Notes under the pieces: model-generated | Databases searched by the model: none | What the model was told of the DNA's origin: nothing | The model's input: only the letters and a program-made list of their open reading frames with translations | Part shown: positions 26,341-35,378 of the stretch, piece after piece | Position numbering within the stretch: position 1 is the stretch's first letter | Layout of the letters: each line of letters opens with the position of its first letter | Source of the DNA: CAYLGT01 sp964383465 | GTDB lineage: Bacteria > Patescibacteriota > Saccharimonadia > Saccharimonadales > Saccharimonadaceae | Direction of reading: 5' to 3' | Assembly: GCA_964383465.1 (NCBI GenBank) | Contig: CAYLGT010000002.1 | Coordinates: 13,331 to 77,330 of the forward strand | DNA length: 64,000 nucleotides | Translations under genes and position numbers: made by a program

Positions 26341-26613
26341 GTGCAGAATCGCACATTGGTCTTTGAGTACACAAATCGCCAGGATGCCTCAGAGGCGTGC
26401 GCCCAAGCGCTCAATCATGACGACGTAGCAAGAGCCGGCATAACTATGGTTGGAGGGCAAGTCTGGTTGCTCGGTGTCGAGGTCCATGGCCCAACTTTCA
26501 TCGAAGAGAGGCGTCGGAGGGTTCGGCGGCTGCTGGGGCCAGACATCGAGGTGAAGTGGGAGATGACGAATGCCCATGTTCACCGCGCGACAGCTCGTCG
26601 GGTGGCACGATGA
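26341..26613 (+). CDS. Small orphan protein, 90 aa
   Basis: GTG 26341 is preferred, with GAAGGG/GGGAAG about 7 nt upstream; ATG 26323 lies before this SD. The protein begins with a strand-rich segment (RTLVFEYTN) and ends in a basic helix with an RRRRVRRLL-like cluster. No known family. The leader has CCCT/AGGG that can cover the SD. Its TGA overlaps the next ATG (ATGA), so the two orphans form a coupled pair placed between rpoC and rpsL, with their own weak promoter (TTCGTA/17/TATAGG) and terminator. Confidence 0.62.
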   Translation: MQNRTLVFEYTNRQDASEACAQALNHDDVARAGITMVGGQVWLLGVEVHGPTFIEERRRRVRRLLGPDIEVKWEMTNAHVHRATARRVAR

Positions 26614-26891
26614 CTGCTGAACCGCTAGGCGATCGGCTTGAGGTTCACGTCGGATACATGGGTCTCGAGTGTCTCCAGGCGATCGAGCGCGTGCTACCTC
26701 GCCAAGTAGGTGCGCAGTCAGTTGCAAAGGCGACGGTTGTGCACGATGGCGGGATGCATCTGTCGGTCCTGTTCTACGCCGGAACTGACCCGGTCCAGGC
26801 ACTTGCGGTACTCAACAGTGCCGCCTATGAAGCACTCAGTACAGGTGCCTATGAGCATTTTCTGTCCAATCACTGGATCGTGAGCGGGTAG
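26610..26891 (+). CDS. Small orphan protein, 93 aa
   Basis: ATG 26610 overlaps the upstream TGA; a GGGTGG SD lies just upstream inside the first gene. The longer reading from 26556 is out of context. The protein is a predicted small alpha/beta domain (RLEVHVGYMG, SVAKATVVHDGGMHLSVLFY) without Cys clusters or membrane segments. No known family. Co-translation with the 90-aa protein suggests a complex or joint function. Confidence 0.62.
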   Translation: MTAEPLGDRLEVHVGYMGLECLQAIERVLPRQVGAQSVAKATVVHDGGMHLSVLFYAGTDPVQALAVLNSAAYEALSTGAYEHFLSNHWIVSG

Positions 26892-26906
26892 CGAGTACTT
26901 CGCCCT

Positions 26907-26961
26907 AGTCCGTCGGGGAGCTTCCTGTCGAGCATATGCTCCGGGAGCTCTCCGACGGACT
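26907..26961 (+). terminator. Terminator of the two-gene orphan pair
   Basis: AGTCCGTCGG (26907-26916) pairs with CCGACGGACT (26952-26961) around a secondary hairpin; a T-run follows at 26968-26973, shared with the next promoter's spacer. Confidence 0.8.
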
Positions 26962-26962
26962 C

Positions 26963-27160
26963 TTTCATTTTTTAGCAAAATTTGGTATGATAATACTCGA
27001 GTTTCCTCTCTGGAAGTTTCAGGAAAATGTGTACACTTTTTGAAACGTTTCAGGGACAGACTAACGAGTATGCTGCTCGGTAGTCCATAACTGCGAGAAC
27101 CAGGCTTATCACCTAGGGGATCGGTCAAATAACAACCCGTAAGTAGGAGCGCATTTTTAT
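26963..27160 (+). promoter_or_regulatory. rpsL promoter and ~160-nt leader
   Basis: TTTCAT (26963-26968), 17-nt spacer, TATGAT (26986-26991). The leader includes two perfect palindromes, GTGTACAC (27029-27036) and TGAAACGTTTCA (27041-27052). The leader could carry autoregulation by uS7 or uS12, as known for str operons, but I see no recognised motif. No gene lies in 26892-27160. Confidence 0.5.
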
Positions 27161-27574
27161 ATGCCTACAATCAACCAGCTCGTGCGAAAGCCACGCCAGA
27201 CTGCCTCGAAAAAGAGTAAGTCTCCAGCGCTTGGTCGTATCCACAACGCACTCAAGAGCCGTTACTACGACCAAAACGCACCACTCAAACGTGGCGTGTG
27301 TATCAAGGTGACGACCAAAACTCCTAAAAAACCTAACTCAGCACTTCGAAAAGTCGCTCGTGTTCGTCTGACCAACGGTCAGGAAGTATGGGCATACATT
27401 GGTGGTGAAGGTCACAACCTCCAGGAGCACGCAGTAGTGCTCGTCCGTGGTGGTCGTGTGCCAGACCTTCCTGGTGTGCGTTACCACATCGTTCGCGGTA
27501 CGCTTGACCTCCAGGGTGTTGCAAAGCGCAAACAGGGCCGTAGCAAGTACGGTGCCAAGAAGGAGACCAAATAA
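27161..27574 (+). CDS. rpsL: 30S ribosomal protein uS12
   Basis: 137 aa, typical. Decoding-centre protein with the conserved segments KKPNSALRKVARVRLTN and GEGHNLQEHAVVLVRGGRV. The KPNS loop is where streptomycin-resistance changes occur in other bacteria. The C-terminus ends KKETK because the codons double as the AAGGAG SD of rpsG; stop and start overlap (TAATG). Confidence 0.98.
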   Translation: MPTINQLVRKPRQTASKKSKSPALGRIHNALKSRYYDQNAPLKRGVCIKVTTKTPKKPNSALRKVARVRLTNGQEVWAYIGGEGHNLQEHAVVLVRGGRVPDLPGVRYHIVRGTLDLQGVAKRKQGRSKYGAKKETK

Positions 27575-28053
27575 TGCCTCGTAAAGTTACCAAGAGCCTC
27601 CAGCGCCGCCTGAACCCAGACCGCAAATACCAGTCTGTTATGGTTCAGCGCCTTATAAACAAGTCTATGCTTGACGGCAAGAAACTACTTGCAGAGCGCC
27701 AGGTATATAGTGCACTTGAAATCGCTGCCAAGAAGCTGAAATCAGAAGATCCACTGGAAGTGTTTGAGAAAGCTCTCAAAAACATCCAGCCAAACTTTGA
27801 AGTCAAAAGCCGCCGAGTCGGTGGTGCAAACTACCAGATTCCATTTCCTATCCAGGGACACCGCCAGAACCACTACGCGTTCATGTGGTTAGTGCAGAGC
27901 GCACGCGCTCGCAGTGGTATGCCATACGACCAGCGCCTTGCCGCTGAAATCGTAGACGCCTACAACGAAGCTGGTGCAGCCTTCAAGAAGAAGGAAGACA
28001 CCCATAAGATGGCTGAAGCGAACAGAGCATTTGCTCATTTTGCCAGGGGCTAA
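27574..28053 (+). CDS. rpsG: 30S ribosomal protein uS7
   Basis: 159 aa. Primary 16S 3'-domain binder; signatures include the N-terminal MPRKV, GGANYQIP and the RNA-binding RARSGMPYDQRLAAEI stretch. Overlaps rpsL by 1 nt. In other bacteria uS7 represses the str operon. Confidence 0.98.
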   Translation: MPRKVTKSLQRRLNPDRKYQSVMVQRLINKSMLDGKKLLAERQVYSALEIAAKKLKSEDPLEVFEKALKNIQPNFEVKSRRVGGANYQIPFPIQGHRQNHYAFMWLVQSARARSGMPYDQRLAAEIVDAYNEAGAAFKKKEDTHKMAEANRAFAHFARG

Positions 28054-28054
28054 C

Positions 28055-28345
28055 ATGGCTGAGTTGACTGACCGTCAAATTGCCATCAGTCGTCATATGG
28101 ATGCGATGGTGCAGCTTGAAGCAGAGCGTCCGGATAAATGCCGAGGTTGCGAAAGCTTTACACTCAGGGCACTGGAACGAGCAAATTTGATCTCAGAGGG
28201 CTCACTTACCCTCGAAGAGGCTAAAGCAGAGACAGCAAAAGAGCTGAGTACGTGTGATGGCTCTCGTGCAAATGATGCACTTTTCGACGCGCCAGTCTTA
28301 TGTTCACTAGATTCAAAAGAAACCAATGAAAGGGGTATGCTCTAA
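28055..28345 (+). CDS. Small CxxC protein between rpsG and fusA (96 aa)
   Basis: ATG 28055, 1 nt after the rpsG stop, preceded by AGGGG. The protein contains KCRGCESF (CxxC) at about residues 29-36, a Cys in STCDGS and another in VLCSLD, enough for a metal site or redox pair. Acidic, helical, no membrane segment. Not recognised. Its TAA is immediately adjacent to the fusA ATG, so it is co-translated within the str operon, an invariant position for ribosome-related genes, which suggests a translation-linked role. Confidence 0.75.
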   Translation: MAELTDRQIAISRHMDAMVQLEAERPDKCRGCESFTLRALERANLISEGSLTLEEAKAETAKELSTCDGSRANDALFDAPVLCSLDSKETNERGML

Positions 28346-30436
28346 ATGGCAACACCAAAAAACGTTCCACTGAACATGTACCGCAATATCGGTATCATTG
28401 CGCACATCGACGCTGGAAAAACGACTACAACCGAAGGTATCCTGTACCGCACAGGACTTTCACACAAGATCGGTGCCGTTCACGAAGGTGAAACGACGAC
28501 TGACTGGATGGAGCAAGAGCGTGAGCGTGGTATCACCATCACCTCTGCTGCCGTGACTTGTTTCTGGAAAGACCACAAGATCAACATCATCGACACCCCA
28601 GGACACATCGACTTCACCGCTGAAGTTGAGCGTTCGCTTCGTGTGCTCGACGGTGCTGTGACCGTCTTTGACGGCAAGATGGGCGTTGAAGCTCAGTCTG
28701 AGACCGTATGGCGCCAGGCCAACAAGTACGGTGTGCCTCGTATCTGTTTCATCAACAAAATCAACCAGACCGGTGGCGACTTCTACAAGTCCCTCGAGTC
28801 TATCCACAACCGTCTCACCAAGCACGCACTGCCTGTTCACCTGCCTATCGGCTTTGAGAAGGACATCAACGGTGTAGTAGACCTCGTCGACATGAAGGCT
28901 TACACCTATAGCGACTTTACTGACCACGAACTTCAGGTCGGTGAAATTCCTGCTGACATGCTGGAAAAAGCCAAAAACGCCCGCAGCCTGTTGGTTGAAG
29001 CAGCTGTCGAGGCCGACGACGCCCTCATGGAGAAATTCTTCGAAGGCGGCGAAGACGCTATCTCTGTCGATGAACTGAAAGTTGCCCTGCGCAAACGAGT
29101 ACTTGCTGGTGACTTCTTCCTCGTCACCGGTGGTGACGGCCGTGGTGTGATCGTAGAGAAGGTACTTGACCTCATGGTTGACTACCTCCCATCGCCACTC
29201 GATGTTGACGCCATCTGGGGCACCAACCCTAAGACCGGTGACGAAGTCGAGCGCAAGCCGGCTGACGGTGAACCTATGAGCGCACTTGCGTTCAAGATCG
29301 CTACTGACCCATTTGTCGGTAAACTCATCTTTGTTCGTGTCTACTCAGGTGTTCTAAAAGCTGGTAGCTACGTCATGAACACCACTACCGGTGAAAAAGA
29401 GCGTGTCGGACGTATCGTTCGTATGCACGCCGACAAGCGTGAAGATATCGACCAGATCGGTGCAGGTGACATCGCTGCAGTCGTTGGGCTGAAGAACACA
29501 TTCACTGGCCACACGCTTTGTGACGTTTCTCATCCTATCGCCCTCGAAAGCATCACGTTCCCAGAACCTCCTGTTGCTATCGCTGTTGAGCCAAAGACCA
29601 AAGCCGACCAGGAAAAGATGGGCATCGCCCTGCAGCGTCTCGCTGAAGAAGACCCAACTTTCCGCGTGCACACTGACGAAGAGACTGGCCAGACGATTAT
29701 GGCCGGAATGGGTGAGCTTCACCTCGAGATCCTGATCGACCGCATGAAGCGAGAGTTCAAAGTTGAAGCCAACGTTGGTGAGCCTCAGGTTGCCTTCCGT
29801 GAAACCATCCGTGGTACCGCAGAAGCCCAGGGTAAGCACGCTAAGCAATCAGGTGGTCGTGGACAGTACGGTGACGTCTGGATCCGCTTCGAACCGCTTG
29901 AATCTGGCGAAGGCTTCGAATTTGTCGACGAGATCAAGGGTGGTGTGGTCCCACAAGAGTACCGCAAGCCTGTTGAAGCTGGTGTTAAAGAAACGCTTGA
30001 CGGCGGTGTTATCGCTGGCTACCCAGTCATCGGTGTCAAAGCTACGCTCTACGATGGTAGCTACCACGACGTTGACTCAAGCGAACTAGCTTTCAAACTC
30101 GCCGGTATCCTTTCGACCAAAGACGGTATCAAGCAGGCAAAACCTGTGCTGCTCGAGCCTGTCATGCACGTTGAAGTGACGACTCCAGAAGAGTTTATGG
30201 GTGACGTTATCGGCGACCTCAACTCTCGACGTGGACGTATTGACGCCATGGAAGACCTTCCTGGCGGCGCCAAGCTGGTCAAAGCCTACGTGCCTCTTAT
30301 GAGCATGTTTGGCTACACCGGTGACATCCGCTCGATGAGCCAAGGCCGCGCAGCAAGTACAATGGAGCTCGCTCAGTACGAGGAAGTTCCACCAAACGTT
30401 GCACAAGAGATCATCGAAAAGCGAAACGCGAAGTAG
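28346..30436 (+). CDS. fusA: Elongation factor G
   Basis: 696 aa, the normal length. G1 motif AHIDAGKTTT (about residues 17-26), switch/G2 RGITI, G3 DTPGHIDF, G4 NKIN (family NKMD; here Ile replaces Met and Asn replaces Asp), and domain IV VVPQEYRKPVEAGV. GTPase that translocates tRNA-mRNA. The G4 variant NKINQTGGDFY resembles the NKmDrtGadFy context. The SD AAAGGGG is in the upstream CxxC gene. The last codons are duplicated 56 nt downstream. Confidence 0.98.
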   Translation: MATPKNVPLNMYRNIGIIAHIDAGKTTTTEGILYRTGLSHKIGAVHEGETTTDWMEQERERGITITSAAVTCFWKDHKINIIDTPGHIDFTAEVERSLRVLDGAVTVFDGKMGVEAQSETVWRQANKYGVPRICFINKINQTGGDFYKSLESIHNRLTKHALPVHLPIGFEKDINGVVDLVDMKAYTYSDFTDHELQVGEIPADMLEKAKNARSLLVEAAVEADDALMEKFFEGGEDAISVDELKVALRKRVLAGDFFLVTGGDGRGVIVEKVLDLMVDYLPSPLDVDAIWGTNPKTGDEVERKPADGEPMSALAFKIATDPFVGKLIFVRVYSGVLKAGSYVMNTTTGEKERVGRIVRMHADKREDIDQIGAGDIAAVVGLKNTFTGHTLCDVSHPIALESITFPEPPVAIAVEPKTKADQEKMGIALQRLAEEDPTFRVHTDEETGQTIMAGMGELHLEILIDRMKREFKVEANVGEPQVAFRETIRGTAEAQGKHAKQSGGRGQYGDVWIRFEPLESGEGFEFVDEIKGGVVPQEYRKPVEAGVKETLDGGVIAGYPVIGVKATLYDGSYHDVDSSELAFKLAGILSTKDGIKQAKPVLLEPVMHVEVTTPEEFMGDVIGDLNSRRGRIDAMEDLPGGAKLVKAYVPLMSMFGYTGDIRSMSQGRAASTMELAQYEEVPPNVAQEIIEKRNAK

Positions 30437-30491
30437 TTACGTTTCGGAAACAGCCTTATAAAGGTGTTATCGAAAAGCGAAACGCGAAGTA
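30413..30491 (+). repeat. 23-bp direct repeat duplicating the fusA 3' end
   Basis: ATCGAAAAGCGAAACGCGAAGTA occurs at 30413-30435 (last codons of fusA; shown as two parts: ATCGAAAAGCG + AAACGCGAAGTA) and again at 30469-30491. CGTTTCG (30440-30446) between them can pair with CGAAACG of either copy (30422-30428 or 30478-30484). Confidence 0.9.
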
Positions 30492-30509
30492 AGCTTGATC
30501 CCAGTGTGA

Positions 30510-30545
30510 GTAAAGAAGGACGCATTGCGTCCTTCTTTACGTTTT
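30510..30545 (+). terminator. fusA / str operon terminator
   Basis: Perfect 14-bp stem GTAAAGAAGGACGC (30510-30523)/GCGTCCTTCTTTAC (30527-30540), loop ATT, then GTTTT. Confidence 0.9.
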
Positions 30546-30591
30546 ATGTGTATATGATATAGTATAAAAATTACTGACAAGCGGAAAGAAG

Positions 30592-31239
30592 ATGACAGAG
30601 AAATCTAGGGCCGAAAGGTATAAAGAACCGAGCCAGTTAGCGGATAGCCTGAAGTATTATCGTGAGGTACTCGAAGAAGACTATGCAGAAAAAGCCTCCG
30701 ACGCGTACCTAGAGGCGCTTCACCAGCTTGTGGTCGTCGTGGAGCAGGCTGGAGTAACCGACCAGCAGGCGGCACTTGACCTGGTACTGAGAATTTTGCC
30801 TATAGAGTATGATGGCCGCCAGGACCCTGATGAATGGCGGGCACAGTTGCGCGCCACGCCACTTGAACTATGTAACTCGGGCTATCTGCTATGGCACGAG
30901 ATAGACCTTTATACGCTCTGTGAACTTTTCTCGCTTGTTGACTCTGAACGGCATGACCATACTGTTGAGGGTAATCGGCTATGTATCAGCGGCGGCAACT
31001 GTCCTATGAAAACACTTCAAGAAGCCGCCAAGTTGCAACTTTGGATCGTTGCCGCCGAGCGGGCGGGGGTAGAAACTGGTGACGAAGAAACCGAAAGACA
31101 GTTATGGGAAAGAGAACGATTCATCTTTCAGGCGCTCGTCGCGAAGCGGGCTTTTTCTCCGCTAGAACTAAAAGCGGTTGAAGGCAAGATCCAGAACGAT
31201 CTATTTCATCTGCATGACCCAATGGCTTACGAAGCATAG
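30592..31239 (+). CDS. Hypothetical protein, 215 aa
   Basis: Highly helical, acidic cytoplasmic protein without membrane segments. GGAAAGAAG SD directly precedes ATG, and a TATAGTATAAA-type -10 region lies about 30 nt upstream. Cys residues occur in LELCNS, TLCELF, RLCISGGNCPMK; the GGNCPM context is distinctive but not a known motif. It forms an apparent operon with the 162-aa gene (11-nt gap), placed between fusA and tuf. Unrecognised. Confidence 0.75.
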   Translation: MTEKSRAERYKEPSQLADSLKYYREVLEEDYAEKASDAYLEALHQLVVVVEQAGVTDQQAALDLVLRILPIEYDGRQDPDEWRAQLRATPLELCNSGYLLWHEIDLYTLCELFSLVDSERHDHTVEGNRLCISGGNCPMKTLQEAAKLQLWIVAAERAGVETGDEETERQLWERERFIFQALVAKRAFSPLELKAVEGKIQNDLFHLHDPMAYEA

Positions 31240-31250
31240 AGTGAGGCGAT

Positions 31251-31739
31251 ATGGGTCGACCAGAACACATAGACGTAGCCAGGGGTGATCAAATAGAGCC
31301 ACTCGAAGAGGTGTTGGCGCTTTTGACAGATGCACAAGAAATTACAAAACTGAACACGAGTAGATACATCCATGCCTGTAGGCCAATGTTTGCATGGGTG
31401 CTCCGCGCGACGCAGGACGATGAGCAAACGTCAACACTTCAGCAACTTCTTATCCATGAAGCCAACAGCGCGTTTCGAACGAGGGATGAAGAGATGACCT
31501 ACGAAGAGATTGCATCATTTCTACTGGGCCTGACGTCGAGTGTGGTGGCGTACCTACCAGATACGCCACTCAATCTTCGTCAAGCGAGAGCGCTCGTGGA
31601 GAGGACTATGCTGTCGAGCGCAAGCCGACAGTGGCATGAAGTGGGATTTATGGCTGGCGCGAGGATACGGGGAGATGAGCAGAATCCCCGCTCGCTTATA
31701 GATCTCGAGCTGGCGGATCTCTTTTCTCGCCCCCAATAA
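31251..31739 (+). CDS. Hypothetical protein, 162 aa
   Basis: Predicted all-helical soluble protein; GAGGCG precedes ATG by 4-5 nt. A short CRPMF motif near residue 43 echoes the NCPMK of the upstream protein, so the two may be distantly related or partners; this is inference. No known domain. Ends 4 nt before the tuf promoter. Confidence 0.7.
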   Translation: MGRPEHIDVARGDQIEPLEEVLALLTDAQEITKLNTSRYIHACRPMFAWVLRATQDDEQTSTLQQLLIHEANSAFRTRDEEMTYEEIASFLLGLTSSVVAYLPDTPLNLRQARALVERTMLSSASRQWHEVGFMAGARIRGDEQNPRSLIDLELADLFSRPQ

Positions 31740-31742
31740 CTC

Positions 31743-31848
31743 TTTACACCGGCTTACGAAACCTCTATAATTATCTTCATGCGCGCGACGCTTCTTTTCA
31801 AGTCGCGTCGCGAAGATAATCAAATTAATTCAAGGAGAAAATCTACTT
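31743..31848 (+). promoter_or_regulatory. tuf promoter with inverted repeats
   Basis: TTTACA (31743-31748), 17-nt spacer, TATAAT (31766-31771). ATTATCTTC (31770-31778), which overlaps the -10, is the reverse complement of GAAGATAAT (31812-31820). An inner GCGACGC (31785-31791)/GCGTCGC (31805-31811) stem forms a leader hairpin. AAGGAG SD precedes the ATG. Confidence 0.75.
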
Positions 31849-33033
<1,185 letters not shown>

Positions 33034-33048
33034 TCATTTGACCAACCC

Positions 33049-33080
33049 AACAAAAGAGGCTCATACGGGCCTCTTTTGTT
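33049..33080. terminator. tuf terminator
   Basis: Perfect 12-bp stem AACAAAAGAGGC (33049-33060)/GCCTCTTTTGTT (33069-33080) with an 8-nt loop; the T-rich 3' arm makes it functional in both directions. Confidence 0.85.
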
Positions 33081-33095
33081 ATACTAAAAACAGTT

Positions 33096-33254
33096 ATGAG
33101 GTATGCGTTTGTATTTGTGAGCATAGTGGCCATATGGCTTGCACTGCTCTTACTGGCTCTGCGTGGCGGTGCGAATCCGATGTTCATCTACGGGGTTGTC
33201 ATGCTGATGACCATCGTACTCTACTGGATAGGCTTTCGGGGCAATCGGCGGTGA
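33096..33254 (+). CDS. Small two-helix membrane protein (52 aa)
   Basis: ATG 33096 to TGA 33254 encodes 52 aa: a hydrophobic N-terminal segment (about residues 3-22), a short GGANP turn, and a second hydrophobic segment (about 30-46) ending in a basic RGNRR tail. This is a helical hairpin. Its TGA overlaps the GTG start of the AarF-like kinase gene (GTGA), so the two are translationally coupled. A TTATACT -10-like box lies about 12 nt upstream, so initiation may be near-leaderless. Unrecognised; probably a membrane partner of the kinase. Confidence 0.65.
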   Translation: MRYAFVFVSIVAIWLALLLLALRGGANPMFIYGVVMLMTIVLYWIGFRGNRR

Positions 33255-34714
33255 GACGTGTCTGGTTGGTCGCTCGTGCGTTTCTAGCAGTTGTGGCTGC
33301 CTACAAACGACGGCCTGACTCTTGGCTCATAGTGCTGTTCCGGGAAGCAGAGCAACTGGGCGGCGTATACGTTAAGTTCATGCAGCAGCTTGCAGGAATC
33401 GAAATGGCTTCTGCGCAATTCTCTGCGTACAAGGGGCACATAAAAGTGTTCGATGACGTCAAGCATGAACCGCTCGACATCGTAGCTACGCTCGAGGCTG
33501 AGCTAGGGCGTGAGGCTCGTGCACTCAAGCTCACCTCTGAGAAACCTCTGGCGACAGGCTCATTCGCCCAAGTTTACCGGGCAATACATGCTCTCGATGG
33601 ACACGAGGTGGTTGTAAAGGTGCTTCGCCCCAGTCTGCAACGAACACTCGGGACAGATCTGCGACTACTAAGGCTGATTGCTCATGCAGTTCAGCCATTG
33701 ATGCGAGGCGGCTTGATCGATTTACCGGCTATGGCAAAAGAGTTTGAGAAATCTGCACTACGTGAAACTGATTACGTGAGAGAAGTGGCGATGGCTCAGT
33801 ATTTGTATGAATACTTTGCTGGCCGTCAGACGAACCTGGTAATCCCAAAGTCCTACCCACAGCTTTCGACGCGAAATCTGCTCGTGCAGGAGTTCGTCGA
33901 GGGGCTGCCTCTCAGTTCGGTGGTTCGCGAGGCACAAGCAGGTAGAGACAGTTTTGAGTATGTGAAGCAACAAACGGGATCCAGTCTCCACGATCAGCTC
34001 GTAACAGTCGGAAGTGAATTTCTCACGGCAATTCTCCAAGCGGACTACGTTATGGCCGATCCACATCCGGGCAATATAGTCCTGCTTGGCGACAACCGAG
34101 TGGCGCTGATAGACTTCGGGCTTGTTTCGCGGGCACCGCTCCACAGAAGCGCGTTTTTTGGTATGATTTCGCAGTATCGAGCTCTGTATGAAGATAGAGT
34201 CGACATGGGAACGCTTGCGATTGCTATGATGGCTTTTTATGACTATGAACTTTATGAGGCTCTAACAACCGTGCGATCTCATGGTAACTTCGCTGATGAT
34301 TTAGGGCACTATATATCGAAAAATGTCGCCACACCAGAATTACTCGCGAGTCGTCTTGCACGAAAACGCATGATTACGCAGCTGTTTTTGCAGCAACTCA
34401 ATGCCGGCAACAGGTTTGGTATCCGTATGAACGAGAGAGATGCGATACTACAAAAGGCTATGCATAACTTTCTGTCGACGGCTCGGCTCGCTGCGGGTGA
34501 AGGACATAGAGAGACACGCTATTTTGATATGATGCATGATGCGCTTGCGAAGGCAGAGGACGAGGCGTACTTGACGGGCGTCAAGGAAGCATCGGGAATG
34601 TCACTGCCGATGAGTCTGGAGCGTGCGCAAGAGATCGTGGTTGATTGGCTCAGCGTCGTTGCCGAAAGGGACAGGGCAGCCTATCAAACCCTTATGAAAG
34701 GAGGAGTTAGATGA
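33251..34714 (+). CDS. ABC1/AarF/UbiB family atypical kinase
   Basis: 487 aa from GTG 33251; a longer reading from 33038 runs through the tuf terminator and the 52-aa gene in another frame. Family features: the KxGQ-type helix reads VKFMQ (KFMQ, Gly replaced by Met), the Ala-rich/P-loop equivalent TGSFAQVYRA, VKVLRP for the Lys, YVMADPHPGN for the catalytic/metal segment and LIDFGLVSR (DFG). Such proteins act in quinone/isoprenoid lipid handling at membranes; no quinone genes are seen here. It is sandwiched between two tiny membrane proteins by GTGA and ATGA overlaps. Confidence 0.87.
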   Translation: MRRVWLVARAFLAVVAAYKRRPDSWLIVLFREAEQLGGVYVKFMQQLAGIEMASAQFSAYKGHIKVFDDVKHEPLDIVATLEAELGREARALKLTSEKPLATGSFAQVYRAIHALDGHEVVVKVLRPSLQRTLGTDLRLLRLIAHAVQPLMRGGLIDLPAMAKEFEKSALRETDYVREVAMAQYLYEYFAGRQTNLVIPKSYPQLSTRNLLVQEFVEGLPLSSVVREAQAGRDSFEYVKQQTGSSLHDQLVTVGSEFLTAILQADYVMADPHPGNIVLLGDNRVALIDFGLVSRAPLHRSAFFGMISQYRALYEDRVDMGTLAIAMMAFYDYELYEALTTVRSHGNFADDLGHYISKNVATPELLASRLARKRMITQLFLQQLNAGNRFGIRMNERDAILQKAMHNFLSTARLAAGEGHRETRYFDMMHDALAKAEDEAYLTGVKEASGMSLPMSLERAQEIVVDWLSVVAERDRAAYQTLMKGGVR

Positions 34715-34902
34715 ACGGTTTACGAGAATGGGTAGTGCAGGTGCGTTATCCGTACACGGCAGGAGTTATCGCGGTAGTCTGGCTGGGTACAGCACTGTTC
34801 GCCATCATTGTTCCAACTGCACCAGTCGAAGTACTCATAAGTATCGTTGCCTTGACGACTTTACTGATAGCCAGCATCGGTTTTTCGTCGAAGTCTCACT
34901 AA
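34711..34902 (+). CDS. Small two-helix membrane protein (63 aa)
   Basis: ATG overlaps the kinase TGA (ATGA) with GGAGG just upstream. Two hydrophobic segments (about residues 15-34 and 39-56) are linked by a PTAPVE turn. Together with the 52-aa protein it brackets the AarF-like kinase, suggesting a three-protein membrane complex. No known family. Confidence 0.72.
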   Translation: MNGLREWVVQVRYPYTAGVIAVVWLGTALFAIIVPTAPVEVLISIVALTTLLIASIGFSSKSH

Positions 34903-34903
34903 A

Positions 34904-34938
34904 AGCAAATACCCCGCACCCGGAGCGAGGTATTTGCT
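34904..34938. terminator. Shared terminator hairpin between converging operons
   Basis: AGCAAATACC (34904-34913)/GGTATTTGCT (34929-34938). On the minus strand it is followed by TTTT, so it mainly ends the 34967-35287 transcript; plus-strand transcripts of the kinase operon also meet it. Confidence 0.65.
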
Positions 34939-34966
34939 CAACGGGTACGGGGTTTAGTGAGAGGTG

Positions 34967-35287
34967 CTAGCGAGAAAAGATCCAGCCACAGTGGCCAGTT
35001 CCGGCGATGTTCTCGGTCGGCTCGACCCTCCATCGGTCGTGAACGCCTCTTCGGAAAACATCGGTGTAGAACTGATGTGCGAAATGATCGCATCTGTCAG
35101 ACGGAGTTCCCAGATGGATACCGAACTGAGTTACCCCTGTTCTCTCTGCATCAAGCAGTGCGTCCAGCAGAGTTCTGTGGAGCACACGGATGGTTGCCGG
35201 ATGCACATCTGCGGCCTTCTTGATGGTCCCCACGGCCACCAGACGCCTCTCTAGCTCCGCTTGCGTGGCGGTGCGACTCGATGTCAC
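34967..35287 (-). CDS. Orphan protein, 106 aa
   Basis: GTG start at 35287 with GAGGGGG about 8 nt upstream. Soluble; His/Arg-rich C-terminal half (RCDHFAHQFY, GTGHCGWIF). No known family. A possible promoter is TTGACA/17/CAAAAT on the minus strand near 35335-35363. The leader contains CTCGG/CCGAG, in which the second arm merges with the SD, so SD access may be structure-controlled. It may also be reached by read-through from the three-paralogue operon upstream. Confidence 0.62.
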   Translation of the reverse strand: MTSSRTATQAELERRLVAVGTIKKAADVHPATIRVLHRTLLDALLDAERTGVTQFGIHLGTPSDRCDHFAHQFYTDVFRRGVHDRWRVEPTENIAGTGHCGWIFSR

Positions 35288-35378
35288 AAAACAACCCCCT
35301 CGGGTATCGTAGTTATCCGAGACTGTCGCTTCTTATTTTGAGGTAGTCGTCAAAAGATGTCAAAGCAATCGGCACCAC

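Noticed and set aside
33038..33250. N-terminal extension of the AarF-like protein
   Set aside because: It would run through the tuf terminator hairpin and overlap the 52-aa membrane gene in another frame; family similarity begins after GTG 33251.
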